This document shows positions 1-11,899 of a DNA stretch of 64,000 bases, piece after piece. Numbering within the stretch: position 1 is the stretch's first letter; the number at the start of each line of letters is the position of its first letter. The notes below the pieces were generated by a model, which saw nothing but the letters and a program-made list of their open reading frames with translations, was not told where the DNA came from and did not search any database. Source of the DNA: Calliopum simillimum (lineage: Eukaryota > Arthropoda > Insecta > Diptera > Lauxaniidae); contig OX638368.1 of the NCBI GenBank assembly GCA_951812925.1, positions 112,553,309 through 112,617,308 of the forward strand, given 5' to 3'. The position numbers were made by a program, and so were the translations under genes.

Positions 1-181
1 TATCAGAAATAAACTCAAACAAACGCGATCTTAAAAATCAAAGAATTTTCGAGTTCTACATTAGATATCTAATGTTAATCTCTTATAATTCTCGAGTTGA
101 AAAAAAAATGTTGGGACAACAGTAGAAATCAATTCGCAATTGCTTAGAGAAAAAGTTTTAAGTGCCATTGTGATAGTCGAT

Positions 182-566
182 ATTAACAAAAATCTATATA
201 TTAATACGCAAGACAAAACTTTGTACAACCTTTTTTACTAGTTAGAAATGGGGCACGACTTTGAATTATATACCATTAGAAAAGTATTTGTGTTTAAATG
301 TGCACAAAATTAAACTTGTTTTAATATTTTGCTATCAAGCAAATTTAGTTAGTTTTACCTGGCACAAAGAGGAAGACAAAAAGCTGACTGACACTGACTT
401 CATGTTTCTTATTTTCTTTGCGTTTCCCATTTGACATTGTACCAAGGATAATAAATGAGCATATCTTTTTTGTACCAAATAGCAAAAAAGTACTTAAACT
501 GCCCAAAAAGTACCAAAATTATTTGATACATTTGTGATCAAATTGTGACCATTGGGCGATTCTGGT
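182..566 (+). repeat. Dispersed repeat copy, inverted relative to 56555-57012
   Basis: Blocks such as AATCTATATATTAATACG, GTTAGAAATGGGGCACG, TGTGCACAAAATTAAA and GACCATTGGGCGATTCT recur as the reverse complement at 56555-57012. No coding frame. The 56.5 kb copy carries an extra internal unit, so this is one member of a mid-repetitive family of unknown class. Bases 1-181 and 567-690 hold nothing I can name. Confidence 0.65.
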
Positions 567-689
567 ATAAATAGAAATTCATTAGAATAGTAAGGCTTGA
601 TTTAGATTAAGAACTACGTAAATCATATTTATATTTATTTTAAGAATGATAGATTATCCCACCCAATTTTTAAAAAAAAAAAGTGTTCG

Positions 690-1600
690 GAATCATTCTT
701 TAATCGAATGATGGGACACTTTTGTGAGACAATCGCTCGAAAAATTTTCGGCACTTTTTTGAGACACTTTTCGCGACACTCTTTCGACTTTTTTGAGACA
801 GGTTTTTCGACAAATTTTTGAAGACAGTCTCTCGGTACTTATTTCGACACTTTTTCGCAACACTTTTTTGTAAAACTTTTTTGCGACACTTTAGCGACAC
901 TTTTTCGATAAATTTTTCGACTTTTTTAAGACACTTTTTTCGACTCTTTTTAGCGACACTTTTTAATCGACTCTTCTTTTAAGCGAGAAATATTTTCGAA
1001 ACATTTTTTAAATATTTTGACACTTTTTTGCCCACCCTTTTTTTAGCGACAAATTTTTTTTTTTTTTGAAAAACATTTTTGAAACACATATTTGTGACAT
1101 TTTGGAACACTTTTCTTGGATACTTTTTGAGGCTTTTTATCGACAAATTTTCGTGACACATTTTTCAACACACTTTTTTGCGACAAATTTTTCGACACTT
1201 TTTTTAAACTAATTTCGTAACTTTTTTCAACACATTTTTGCGAAAAATTTTTCGACACTTGTTTGCGACACTTGTTTGCGACACCTTTCTGTGACAAATT
1301 TTTCGACACTCTTTTCAAGCCAATTTTTTGACACATACTTTTCTGCGACAAATTTTTCGACACTTTTTTCAATACTATCTTCGTTACTTTTTTCGAGTTT
1401 TTTGGAAATAGTTTGTTGCGACAAATGTTTCGACTCTTCTGTCAAACACTTTTTTGCGACAGTTTTTTGAGGCACTCAAGCGACATTCTTAGCAGCACTT
1501 TTTTGCGACAATTTTTTGCGATTTTTTTTAGACAAATTTTTCTACACTTTTTTGTAACTCTATTTTAACTTTCTTGTGACACTTTTCGTCACATAAAGTC
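690..1600. repeat. Degenerate TTTTTTGCGACAC-type tandem array
   Basis: About 0.9 kb of irregular units built on TTTTTTGCGACAC / AAATTTTTCGACAC. Lack of stops on the minus strand gives Lys/Ser-rich open frames (VSKNLSQK-like) that are compositional artefacts. The same motif returns at 1694-1830 and at 20113-20230. Confidence 0.8.
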
Positions 1601-1920
1601 ATATCTAACAAACTCTTCAAGATATTTAAATGAATTTTGGTAGGTAAATGTCACACTTAAATACCAAACAAACAGGCATGACAGCGTTTTGAGACACTCA
1701 AGCGACATTTTTAGCAACACTTTTTTGCGACAATTTGTTGCGACAATTTTTTGCGACTTTTTTGATAAATTTTTCTACACTTTTTTGTAACTCTATTTTG
1801 TGTCACTTTCTTGCGACACTTTTCGTGACATAACGTTTTATCTAACAAACTCTTCAAGATATTTAAATGAATTTTTATAGGTAGGTGTCACACATAAATA
1901 CCAAACTAATAAACATGATC
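1471..1920 (+). repeat. Direct duplication of about 200 bp (1471-1680 and 1694-1920)
   Basis: Both halves run from CACTCAAGCGACATT through ACAAACTCTTCAAGATATTT to TAAATACCAAAC, with small indels in the T-rich part. The unit includes the end of the GCGACAC array plus about 80 bp of unique flank, so array and flank were duplicated together. Confidence 0.75.
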
Positions 1921-2996
1921 AGGTAAGCGCCACGCCCTGCTTTTAAATGTATGTTACACTTCTTACACGTGTGCTACACTGCTGTACTTTTTTTTTTTTC
2001 TTTTTAATATAAAACTGTCAAGTCATTTTTTTTTTTATTTCTAACTAAAATTCATAAAAAATTTGCAAGAAAAAACATATCATCTCATTTGGTTTGTTAA
2101 TTGTACAGGCGCTTAAACCTACAGCTTAGTGGGTATTTTTGAAATTTTTTCCCAGATATTTTTACTTAGTCAACCAGGTTCGTTAACCAAAAATATTAAT
2201 TTTTTTACTTTGTTTTTTGCCACTTTTTCTCAAGCAAAAAACGTATGAAATTTGTGGCAAAATGTTTTAATTGTTTGGGCGTTTTTAAGATCGCGTTTAA
2301 AGTGGGCTGTAGCGATGATGCCGCCGATTACACTTGTACGTACATACGTTGTAGTTGTGTTTCTTTTTATTTTCGAGCATAAATGTAAAAAAGAAAAAAA
2401 AACAACAAAAAGACAAAAACAATTTAATCCACAAAATTATGTGTTCACACAAATTAAAGAAAGAAAAAAGAGTCTACGTCGTCTATTCTTCGGTCTTTTT
2501 TGTTATTGCAACCGCTATCATGAGTTGGCAATAATCTTGATACCTATACTTCAACGCCTGAATTGTTTGGAATTTAATTGAAAACTCGTTACTGAGTTTA
2601 ATTCTTTTTTTCTGTTTTTTATTGCTACATTTTGTTTTAGTGGGCTAACTTTGAAAAACAAAAAAAAAAAATGTTTTCTTTCTGTTTGTATTTCCTTTAT
2701 ACCTCGTTAAGCGTTTGGAGTTTTTATCTTAGTTGGGGTACCTATAATTTTTTTTTTTTTTTTTGGGTTTTGCACTAGAGAAAATTACGCATGCGCAGCC
2801 AGCTGTATACAGTAGCTGAATTGCTGGTGATTTAAATGGATGAATGAATGACTGAAAAGCATGCAAAAGAGTTTAAGGATAGAGATGTTGTGTAAAGTTG
2901 GAAAGTTTTGGAAAAGTTTTTGTTATCAATCTTATACATCGCATATTTTTGGAATCGGCATTCTACAAGAAGGGTGTCAGCGTAGAACAAAAGTGA
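1921..2996. other. AT-rich non-coding stretch
   Basis: Poly-T/poly-A tracts and no repeat partner noticed. Open frames here lack coding character. An upstream exon for the signal peptide would be expected somewhere 5' of 4849, but none is convincing here. Confidence 0.5.
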
Positions 2997-3264
2997 GTCA
3001 ATTTTGGCTCATCTACAACAACCACAATATTTACATGTTTTGCAAATCTGCAACAACCAAAATATTTCAATAATTTGCAAATTTTTCAGAACTACAACAA
3101 TCACAAAAAGTTTTTTTAATTTTTTTTTTTTTATATTGAAATTTTTTTAAATTTTTTTGTAGACGACCCAAAAAAAAAAGCAACAAAAAATATTTTTTGT
3201 GAGTTTTGTAGTTCCGAGAGATTTGAAGAATGTTGATATATTGCTGTAGATGAGCCAAAATTCT
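2997..3264. mobile_element. Small hairpin (foldback) MITE-like element
   Basis: The left end TTTTGGCTCATCTACAACAA pairs with the right end TTGCTGTAGATGAGCCAAAA. Further in, CAGAACTACAAC...CACAAAAAG pairs with TGTGAGTTTTGTAGTTC. Total about 270 bp with a T/A-rich centre and no coding capacity. Confidence 0.65.
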
Positions 3265-3418
3265 GCGATGATTGCGCTTGGCTCAGTCATTTTGAAACAT
3301 TGACAACCTTGTTCTAAAACGACCGAACAAACGAATAAAAAATTTAATGCAACTAATGCAAGTTTCTTGGTTAAGTCCTTTGTTTTGTCACAGTTAAACG
3401 ACCAGCAAATTGCATATA

Positions 3419-4320
3419 TGGAGGTAGAAATGAAATGAAGCTTAAACGAAGATGAAATGATGATGAAATGAAAATGAAATGAAGTTGAAATGAAGATGAA
3501 ATGAAGGTGAAATGAAGATGAAATGAAGATGAAATGAAGATGAAATGAAGATGAAATGAAGATGAAATGAAGATGAAATGAAGATGAAATGAAGATGAAA
3601 TGAAAGTGAAATGAAGATGAAATGAAGATGAAATTATGATGAAATGAAATGAAATTGAAATGAAGATGAAATGAAGAGGAAACGAAATGAAGATGATATG
3701 AAAACTAAATTGAGATGAAATGAAAATGAAATGAAGATCGAGTAATGATGGATGAAATGAAGATCAAATGAAAATGAAATGAAGATGAAAGGAAGATGAA
3801 AAAAAGATAAAATAAAGAAGATGAAATGAAGATAAAAAGAAGATTAAATGAAGATGAAATAAAGCGAAATGAAAATGAAATGAAGCTGAAATGAAGATTA
3901 AATGAAGATGAAATAAAGTGAAATGAAGATGAAATTGAAATGAAATGAAGATGAAATTGAAATGAAACGAAGATGAAATTGAAATGAAATGAAGATGAAA
4001 TGAAGGTCAAACGAAGATGATTTGAAGACGAAATGAACATGAAATTGAAATGAAATGAATATCAAATGAAAATGATATGAAGGTGAAAGGAAGATAAAAT
4101 AAAGATGAAATGAGACGAAATGAAGATTAAATGAAGATGAAATAAAGATGATATGAAGATGAACTGAAGATGAAATGAAGATGAAATGAAGATGAAATAA
4201 AGTGAAATGAAGATGAAATGAAGATGAAATGTAGATGATTTGAAGATGAATTGAAGATGAAATTGGAATGAAATGAAATTGAAATGAGGATCGAATAAAT
4301 ATGAAATAAAATTCAATAAA
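3419..4320. repeat. 11-bp satellite (GATGAAATGAA)n
   Basis: Near-perfect tandem units in the first 250 bp, more diverged later with variants such as GAAATTGAAAT. The period of 11 rotates through all three frames without stops on the minus strand, producing long Phe/Ser/His open frames that are not genes. Confidence 0.92.
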
Positions 4321-4848
4321 ATTAAGGTCAAATCAAGAATGTAAAAATTTAAGGAATTTTGGCATGGCGCTAATACAAAGTAGCAAGCATGAATTTCCAT
4401 TTTTCTAACGATTTGACTTATACACGCCATTGATCGCATATACTTTTCAAGCTCAAAGTAACTTGTCACATGAAAAACTTTTTAGTTAAGGAATTTTAAG
4501 CAATTTTAAGCAATATTTTTTGAGGGGACATATTTTTTACTTTCAATTTAAAAAAAAAAATTATATATGATAGAATTTACAGAAAGTAAAAGAATTTACG
4601 ACAGTCGCATTTTACAGAATTTTCCTTTTTTTTTTTCTTTTTTAAATTTATGAGAAATAACCAGCTACAAAGCAAAGAAAAATGAAGTTGTTGCCCTACA
4701 CAGCATCAGCAAAAGCCACGTTTCATTTCTAACTGATGACAAAATCAAAAACAAAAAAAAATCCTTTCCAACATGTACTACAATGTAACATATGCTTCCT
4801 ATTTTTTAATACTTTTCCTACTTTTTTCTCTTTTTTCTATTCCCATAG

Positions 4849-5050
4849 GAGCGCTGACCAAATCACAATTCCCTGTCTTTACAATTTATGCGCAAAAATT
4901 ATGCCTGGGTGTGCGACCGTGCGCACGTGCTTGGTGTGTCGATCGTGTACAAGGATATAAACTGAATGGACATGCAAAACGTACAGTGCCAGTGACATCG
5001 CGACGTGATTGCATGGAATTGTGCCTGGGTGAAACTGAATTCACATGCAG
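4849..5050 (+). CDS. PAN-ZP protein, coding exon A (first PAN domain, N-terminal half)
   Basis: The acceptor is a pyrimidine run ending in CCCATAG and the donor is GTGAGT. The exon enters with two bases of a split codon and leaves with AG of an arginine codon, which the A at 51711 completes. It encodes about 67 residues including CVDRVQGYKL and the cysteine-rich RRDCMELCLGETEFTC, a typical first half of a PAN/apple module. The next exon continues it without a break. Sequence upstream of 4849 in the same frame (hydrophobic, Phe-rich) is the polypyrimidine tract read through, not coding. An upstream exon supplying a signal peptide must exist but was not found in 1-4848. Confidence 0.88.
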
Positions 5051-6002
5051 GTGAGTGTCAAAAGTGAAAAAAAAAAGAAAAATATTTAACGTCGGCGCAT
5101 TTGTTAGAAAGAAATTCAAAAATATTTCACAAAAACAAAAAAAAGCCCCCTAAGAATTTATATTTTTTTCATATATAAAAAAAAACAAGACAAAACACGT
5201 ATTTTTCTTAAAAAAAAAAAAAAAGTTCAAAGCTTTTCGCTTTATGTTTAATTCGTGATTTTAGTGTAAAACACGCCATAAAAAATAACAAAAAAAAATA
5301 CATTTCATCGATAAAAAAAACCACTGCAACAGCACCATAACCATATTGAACTCATAAATCATAACTTTGACAATTTTTGTAGAACAAAATGCAAGAACCG
5401 CAGCAGTCTAAGCAACAGCTGCACTTGTGCAAATTAAAGCCTGCAAGTGATAAAATCATAAATCTTTATTTTCACGTTGCAAAAATGTTGCTAGCGACAT
5501 GTGCGCATGCGCACCGCAGTGTTGAGTTGTTGCGTATTCAGCATTAAAAATTAGTATTAGCTTTGAAAACCGTAAGATTTCCTGTGATTAAGACATTATA
5601 ATAGCAAAGTGTCTAAATTACAAGTAGAAGTTGGCCATACTGGTGGCGATTCTTTTACAGCAGAGGCAGCATTTCAATACAAGTTTTAATGCATAATGGC
5701 AAGTTGCAAGACTTGCATAACACGTTATTTGATTAAAATAGAGATATAATTATTTATAGAAAAAAATATGTAATGACCAATTTCTTATAGTAAAATATTT
5801 AAATTATTTAAAAAAAAAAAAAAAAAAAAACACAAATTTTTAATTTGGTATGATTAATTCGCGTTACCGAGAAATAAAAATCAAATCTGGAGTACTATTC
5901 GATGAATTTTATATTAAAAAATATAAATTAAATAAAAATTCAAAATATATTTAAAGAGTTTAGTTCTCTTTTACATCGAACAAAAATTTTTTATTTATTA
6001 TT

Positions 6003-6043
6003 GCAAAACGCGTTTCGAACGTCATGCGTTCATCATCAGTTGC
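6003..6043 (-). ncRNA. Hammerhead ribozyme-like motif in Penelope arm (minus copy)
   Basis: Exact inverted copy of the motif at 7199-7239, lying about 210 bp downstream of the stop codon of the minus-strand endonuclease frame. Same core, stems and palindromic stem III. Confidence 0.63.
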
Positions 6044-6253
6044 TACACAAAAACTAAAAATTTGAAAATATTGTAACAAAACAAAGAGCAATAAATATTA
6101 ACATATTTTGTCATTTCATACATATAAATATTTAAGTATAAGAGAATTTAAAAATACAATTGTAAAGAACGAAAACGATCAAAATGTGGAGAGCCAAAAA
6201 CTGCAACATGCATAGAAAGTAGAGAGCAAAAAAGGTTTTTCATAATAATTAAG

Positions 6254-6922
6254 TTATTTATGTTTTAATAAATAAAACAAAGATGATGGATTGTTGCCGA
6301 TATTCCTGTTCATTGTTTTTTGTCCAGAATGAATATGTAGAGATTCTAAAATATTTAAGCGATGATAATTAGATTCTGTTTCAATTAATTTAAAGCAATT
6401 GGCATCTACGTTATGGTCATGTTTGACAATATGCTCGACTAAACCACTCTTTAATACATCGCGGTCTCTCACGTCTCTTAGATGTTCATCTCTTCTTAGT
6501 TTAAAAGCTCTTTTTGTTTGGCCGTAATAAACAAATGGACATTTCTTCTTTGCACATTTTGCCATATAAATGCCTGGTCGTTGATCATTATTTATTGGAT
6601 CTTTTGTAGAGCATAATAATGATTTCAATTTGTTATTACTTCGTGGTACCAAATTTACGTCATGATTTGCCAAACAGTTTGATAAAGGTCCAAATACATT
6701 GCGATCATAAGTACATCCAAATCTGTTTGAAGTGTTCTTCGCTTTCTGAGACGAAACAAACGTTGAACAATTCATTTTTAATTTTTTATATTGGTGTTTT
6801 CTAATGAGTAAGTCAATGTTTTGTTGTGTGTAACCATTTATTCGTGCCATTTCATATATTGTGTTTCGTTCTTTAATAAAATTTTGGTGGCTTAATGGCA
6901 AAGTGCACATACGGTGTATCAT
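6254..6922 (-). pseudogene. Penelope-like element ORF, C-terminal GIY-YIG endonuclease part
   Basis: 222 residues, against roughly 800 or more in intact elements, so the reverse transcriptase part is lost. The GIY-YIG signature is visible as GIYMAKC (117-123) and VYYGQTKR (131-138), with basic residues and H147 following. The family's end motif is ESNYHRLNILESLHI (183-197), with the probable catalytic Glu at 193. C123 and C128, with nearby histidines, fit the zinc-finger insertion typical of Penelope endonucleases. In Penelope elements this nuclease nicks the target for reverse transcription. The ATG at the 5' end is probably internal to the original ORF. The frame is intact in the remaining part, suggesting fairly recent insertion. 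Confidence 0.82.
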
Positions 6923-7198
6923 AGAATTAAAAGAAGGAATATCGGCAACAATCCATCATCTTTGTTTTATTTATTAAAACATAAATAACTTAATTATTAT
7001 GAAAATCCTTTTTTGCTCTCTACTTTCTATGCATGTTGCAGTTTTTGGCTCTCCACATTTTGATCGTTTTCGTTCTTTACAATTGTATTTTTAAATTCTC
7101 TTATACTTAAATATTTATATGTATGAAATGACAAAATATGTTAATATTTATTGCTCTTTGTTTTGTTACAATATTTTCAAATTTTTAGTTTTTGTGTA

Positions 7199-7239
7199 GC
7201 AACTGATGATGAACGCATGACGTTCGAAACGCGTTTTGC
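7199..7239 (+). ncRNA. Hammerhead ribozyme-like motif in Penelope arm (+ copy)
   Basis: Order: GCAA, CTGATGA (7203-7209), T, hairpin GAACG-CATGA-CGTTC, GAA (7226-7228), palindrome ACGCGT, T, TTGC (7236-7239). GCAA pairs with TTGC as stem I. The conserved core and a self-complementary stem III fit the minimal type I hammerheads described in Penelope-like elements. The unpaired T after the core and the GUU cleavage triplet are less ideal. Confidence 0.65.
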
Positions 7240-8353
7240 AATAATAAATAAAAAATTTTTGTTCGATGTAAAAGAGAACTAAACTCTTTAAATATATTTT
7301 GAATTTTTATTTAATTTATATTTTTTAATAACAAATTTTTAAGTTTCTGCCTTAAGTCTTTCGTTTATAAATACAAAATTTCTCTGCTGAGGCAGGTGAA
7401 AATGCAATTTTTTGCTTTACTTTAAAGAAATCATGAAAATTGTAGACATGTAAATTAAGCACTAAGCAATATTAAAAAAAAAATGTCCAATAGGGACGGG
7501 TATGGTAAACCGGAGCACATTCGAATCCAAAAGTTTAAATATAATCGATATCAATTAACATATTGCTTTTTGAAAATAACTAGGTAAGCTACGTCTTCTA
7601 ACTATAAAAAACTTAAAGCTGTGAATCTTTTCTTTCAATTTAAGTCAAAAAATGTTCGAAATATTTAAGCCTATTGAAAAATTTATTAATTTTCTGAAGA
7701 AGATCATTTATTTTCAATGCGAGTTTGCAATGTATACCTAAGAAATAATGTGTTGCATACCTTTAGGGTTAAACAGTTAAAGTTCATTTCTTTATGCGAG
7801 GTGGGCGTGTTAATCACACAGATTTTTCGAATAGTTCTCAACTAGCTATAACAAATCAAGATGCGAAATTTTATTGTTATGACAGCAGTCCTACTATTTT
7901 TTTGTTCCAAAATATTTATGTAGCCATAACACTGTGTGGCGGTCGTTTGTCGGTTATTGGCATATAACTTCGACTTAAGGAAAGGTCAAATCGCAAGTTC
8001 ACATTGTTAATTGTCGTAAGACGCATAGGTGCCACAAGAGAAATCCCTTTTAATAATGGTGATTTTTTCTTAAGTGTCTGGAAAAAGAAAAAAACAGCAG
8101 CTGTCAAAATATATCCGTACTCTACGGTAAATCCTTTAAAAATACTTGGTCGTAAAATTTTAAGAACTCGTCAAACTTTAACTTTGTATTATATTGCTTT
8201 TTGCAGCTTTCAATCTACTCCAGCATATTATTTCTGCAACATTTTTATATAATTTAAGGACATTTTAACAAAAATGGTTTATGGTCGCCTCAAAATAGTA
8301 AAAAATTGTTGCAAGTATGCCTATACTAATAAGGAACTAACATAAAAATTATG

Positions 8354-9645
8354 CAGCTGTGCTCAAAATAATAGTACTGAGTGCTTATTTTAAAATTGAA
8401 AACGATTTTAAAAATATCTGAATTTTTTTTTTTTTTTTTTTTTGACTAATTTGAAATACTATTTTTTTACAAGAATTGTATCCTTAGATAACATTAAAAA
8501 AATAACAAGTAAGATTTCAAGTCGATCAAGATAAAAAAAAATTAATATAACTAATTAATATATGTAATTATTGGAAGTTGAATGATATTTTTTATTATGG
8601 AATTTGTTGTGCGTAAGTAGATTGTTTTATATGGGTATAAAATGAATTTTATATAAAATGGTTTAAAATACTTTCATATGAACTTCTATATAAATTTTAT
8701 ACAAAAAAAGTATAAAAGATTTTTATGTAGTGATACTATTGTATAAAATTTAAACCAAAATAGTTTAAATTGTGTTAATACTTTTATACGAACAAGCATA
8801 AACGGTTTGTATACCACATTGAAGCATTGATTTTATACCAAGTTTGTGTGGATCTGTATTCATTCTTATTTGGTTTGAATTTTACACCCAAACTATTTTC
8901 TGTGTAGTATTTACTGTCGCGCCTTTTGTTCAGATCAACTCCAGCACAGCGTTTGCCCGTATTCTATAGTTGCGAAATATTTGTCGGCTAAAATTGGTCG
9001 ACTGTCTTTTTCAAGTCACCCTTTAGATTTTCAATTGTATTAAGGTCTGCATATTTATTTTGGTAGTCTGAAACCACTGCTTGGCGACTTCACTAGCGTG
9101 CTTAGGAGTATTATCCTGCTGAAGAACCGAAATCAGTGTCATTTCTTCTTTAGCATATTGCACCATCCTCTCTGGCATTACATGCACGTACAGGTGGCGA
9201 CCCATGATAACTTTGATCCAATACATAAGTTTTGCCCTCCCAAATTATTTTGTTTTTTTAAGAGCAAGTCGCTCGAAACTACAATGTTGGCCTAGTCCCA
9301 TTTCTGGAAATATTTCTGTTTAACTGTGTACGAAAACTGATAGGGATTTATAATAAAACTCATTTTGTTACTCTATTGTTAGTGATAGCCTGTTTATTCT
9401 TAATTTTTCATAAAATTTTACATGCACTACTATTATTTTGATGACTTACAATCCGGCTTGAACGTGAATCTGTCTAAATAAATAAAAGAACATGTCCATA
9501 AAAATTGAAAGCAATGGATCTTCTGATTGATCGTTCATGGCGCAACAAATTGTAAAAGAAAAATTTTGAAATTGAAAACAATCAGTCAGATATGGCAACG
9601 CAAAGTTGACGGCGAGCATCACTACTATTATTTTAAGCACAACTG
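8354..9645 (-). mobile_element. Tc1-like DNA transposon relic, about 1.3 kb
   Basis: The end CAGCTGTGCTCAAAATAATA at 8354 matches the inverted end CAGTTGTGCTTAAAATAATA at 9645. TA is present at the right border and near the left. The length fits a Tc1-like element. A degenerate transposase lies inside on the minus strand. A further partial end-like motif near 9425 and an AT-rich insert (about 8590-8905) suggest internal rearrangement. Confidence 0.65.
8965..9265 (-). pseudogene. Degenerate Tc1-like transposase fragment
   Basis: The minus strand reads MGRHLYVHVMPERMVQYAKE, then QQDNTPKHAS (region of the second catalytic Asp) and KQWFQTTKIN. A frameshift follows, then NADLNTIENL (region of the third catalytic residue) and DLKKTVDQF before a stop. 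This is the familiar C-terminal half of Tc1-family transposases. Frameshift and stop show it is dead. Confidence 0.8.
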
Positions 9646-9917
9646 TACTATATATGGGTAAATCTTCGAAAAATGTACCAAAACATGCCTATTTTTGTCC
9701 GCACCAATTTTTTTTTTTTTTAGTTTTTTGTTACTTGAAGGTATAGAATATGATGACATTAACTTCTGGAATATTTTTAGAAAATGAGCAAAAACTTACA
9801 GGGGCAATATATATATGTAAACTGGGATATATTGTCCAAGCCGGGTCGAAAGGGTTAAACAATATATGTTATATATATAAAAGATTCAAATAAAATGCAA
9901 GCGATTTTCATTGATAT

Positions 9918-10292
9918 TACTGGTTTAGCAACATTCCATCATTCTCCGTTTCATCATTCTCCGTCATTTTTTGGAACAAACATTTGCTAATTTTGCTTGA
10001 ACTATTTATTAAATGTATAAAACTTAAAATTTTGTCTTAAATAAACTAATATAAATTTTTAGGGTTGCCACCTGGTTATTTTTGAAAATCTTACATAATT
10101 CAATTCTTTTTTTTTTTTTTTGACTAAATTAATATTTTTGGTTTCAGAAACACTCAGATAAACTTTTTTTAAATTTTACAAAACTTTTGGTGTTTATTTA
10201 AAAAAAAAAAAATAAGATGAAGATGAAATGTTACAAAAAAACGACGGAGAATGATGAAATGGAGAATGACGAAATGTTGCAAAAACAGTAGT
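9918..10292. mobile_element. Short inverted-repeat element with CATTCTCCG ends
   Basis: The left arm has CATCATTCTCCGTTTCATCA preceded by TTAGCAACATT. The right arm has the reverse complement, including GACGGAGAATGATGAAAT and ATGTTGCAAAAACAGTA. Arms are about 55-58 bp separated by about 260 bp of AT-rich DNA. No coding frame. Confidence 0.6.
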
Positions 10293-11899
10293 TTCACAAT
10301 GAAAATAGCAATTTTTTTTAAAAAAGTTGAAACGAAGCAAATTTTTTTTTTTTTTTTTTTTTGTTTTTTTAGAAAATAACGTAATATGCGAAACGACCAA
10401 ATTAAGTTCACTAAGCGTTAAGGATAGGACGGAGAATGACGCTTTAACACTTAGTGTTATAATTTCATAGTAAAATATTAGAATTTAATTTTATTTTTTT
10501 TTTTTCAAGAAATTCGTATAGAAGTTCTAGTCTGAATTAAATAGTTAAAATACCAAATTTTAAATTTATACATGGGTTTGAGCCCCGGGACATTGAATGT
10601 TACATTTTTTGGAGAACCACCCATATATTGCTAAAGGTTTCTTTTCCTTAGGCACACAAAAATATAAATTTAAAGAAAATAATTAAATTTTAACTTTGTA
10701 TTATATCGATCTTTGCTGGTTTCGAAGGAATTCAGCATATTGTTTCTGCAAAAATGTTAACTATGGTTTATGGCAGTCTTAAAATTGAAAAAAACTTTTG
10801 CAATTACGCGAACGAAATAATTAGAAAACTAACGTACAAATTTTATATAGTATTTTAAGAGTTTTCTTGTCTCCAAGCACACGCAACAATTTAATGCAGT
10901 TAGAAACGCTGTACTGCACTGCATACACTACAATGCGTTTTATGCTGTGCAGCAGCCGTATTTTCATTGCAGCAGTAAACGCAAAAGTAATAACAGCAAA
11001 ATGAACTGTTGATGCTGTTGGAAACTTTTGCTAAGTAGCAAATGCTGCGCTATCGCTACGTTAAATTGTTATTGATGGATTTATTGTAGTGTTAACGATA
11101 TATATATTTGAGGAAAGTTTAGAAATAGAAAAATAAAAAAACAGTTCAAACTGTGTGTTGTTGAATGACAGTAAATAGAATAGCAAAAACCGAGTTGTAT
11201 TTATTGAGGTGTTGAATAGAGCAATAAAAATAAAAAGTTTAAGTTTACCGGATTAACTTGATCTGTAAATGAGATTTATACTTTAAAGAACAGTTCTTAG
11301 AATAGCAATAAAAAGTTATTTTACGTTGCTTTCTACATTTCTATTGTTAACTGCATCACTTGAAGGTAGACTTGAAGAGATTGCATGGTAAAAATTTGAC
11401 TTTTGAAATAGTTAAAAAGTCAAGCTATTTAGCAGAGCAAAGGTTTTTTTCTTTACACTTTGCCACTTATTGAAAATCATCAATCATCTCAATGGCAAAA
11501 ACCAATTAAGTAAAATCCATTAGTCTGGTTTGACATGGCAAAGAGACGCGCACATAAAATCATTTATCATGTATATGTTATGCTTAACAAGGATAAATGT
11601 ATCCTGTGCTTTAGTTACGTACTTTAAATCATAATTTTTAAGTTAAAAGGCAAAAAGTTACAAATACATTTTTTTTCTCTGCCAGCAAGTACTTTAACCC
11701 ATTATGGTGCGAGTAAAGCAAAAACAAAAAAATGCATTAAATACCATAGCCATGCCAATAAGCCAACAAATGCACCATGCAAACAAGTTTTTGCATACAG
11801 GCATATCTTGTAAAAAGCTAAAAGAAAACATCTAACTATTTATACAGCTTGTTAAAAGCTTGTTAATATAACATACACAGAGGTACATATGTATGTACA

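Larger units (their letters stand above)
5912..7330. mobile_element. Penelope-like element, two 5'-truncated copies in inverted orientation
   Basis: Arms 5912-6307 and 6935-7330 are inverted repeats of about 396 bp. The left arm is the 3' end of a minus-strand copy whose open frame is at 6254-6922. The right arm is a second copy on the + strand that keeps only the last about 15 codons (SSLFYLLKHK then stop) and the same 3' UTR. Inverted or tandem partial copies flanking one body are characteristic of Penelope elements. Each arm carries a hammerhead-like motif, also known from this class. No reverse transcriptase domain remains. Confidence 0.8.

Noticed and set aside
690..1830. Regular spacing suggested a CRISPR-like array
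   Set aside because: Units are contiguous and degenerate with no unique spacers, and the window is eukaryotic.
2252..2581. 109-codon frame with a hydrophobic stretch, considered as the missing signal-peptide exon
   Set aside because: No good donor in the required phase (one base before 4849) and composition is not signal-peptide-like.
3705..4469. Long minus-strand open frames rich in Phe/Ser/His
   Set aside because: Produced by the 11-bp GATGAAATGAA satellite, which lacks stops in that strand. Pure low complexity.
4732..4760. CTGATGA as another hammerhead
   Set aside because: No stem II hairpin or GAAA box follows. Chance heptamer. The same holds for 15437 and 28057.
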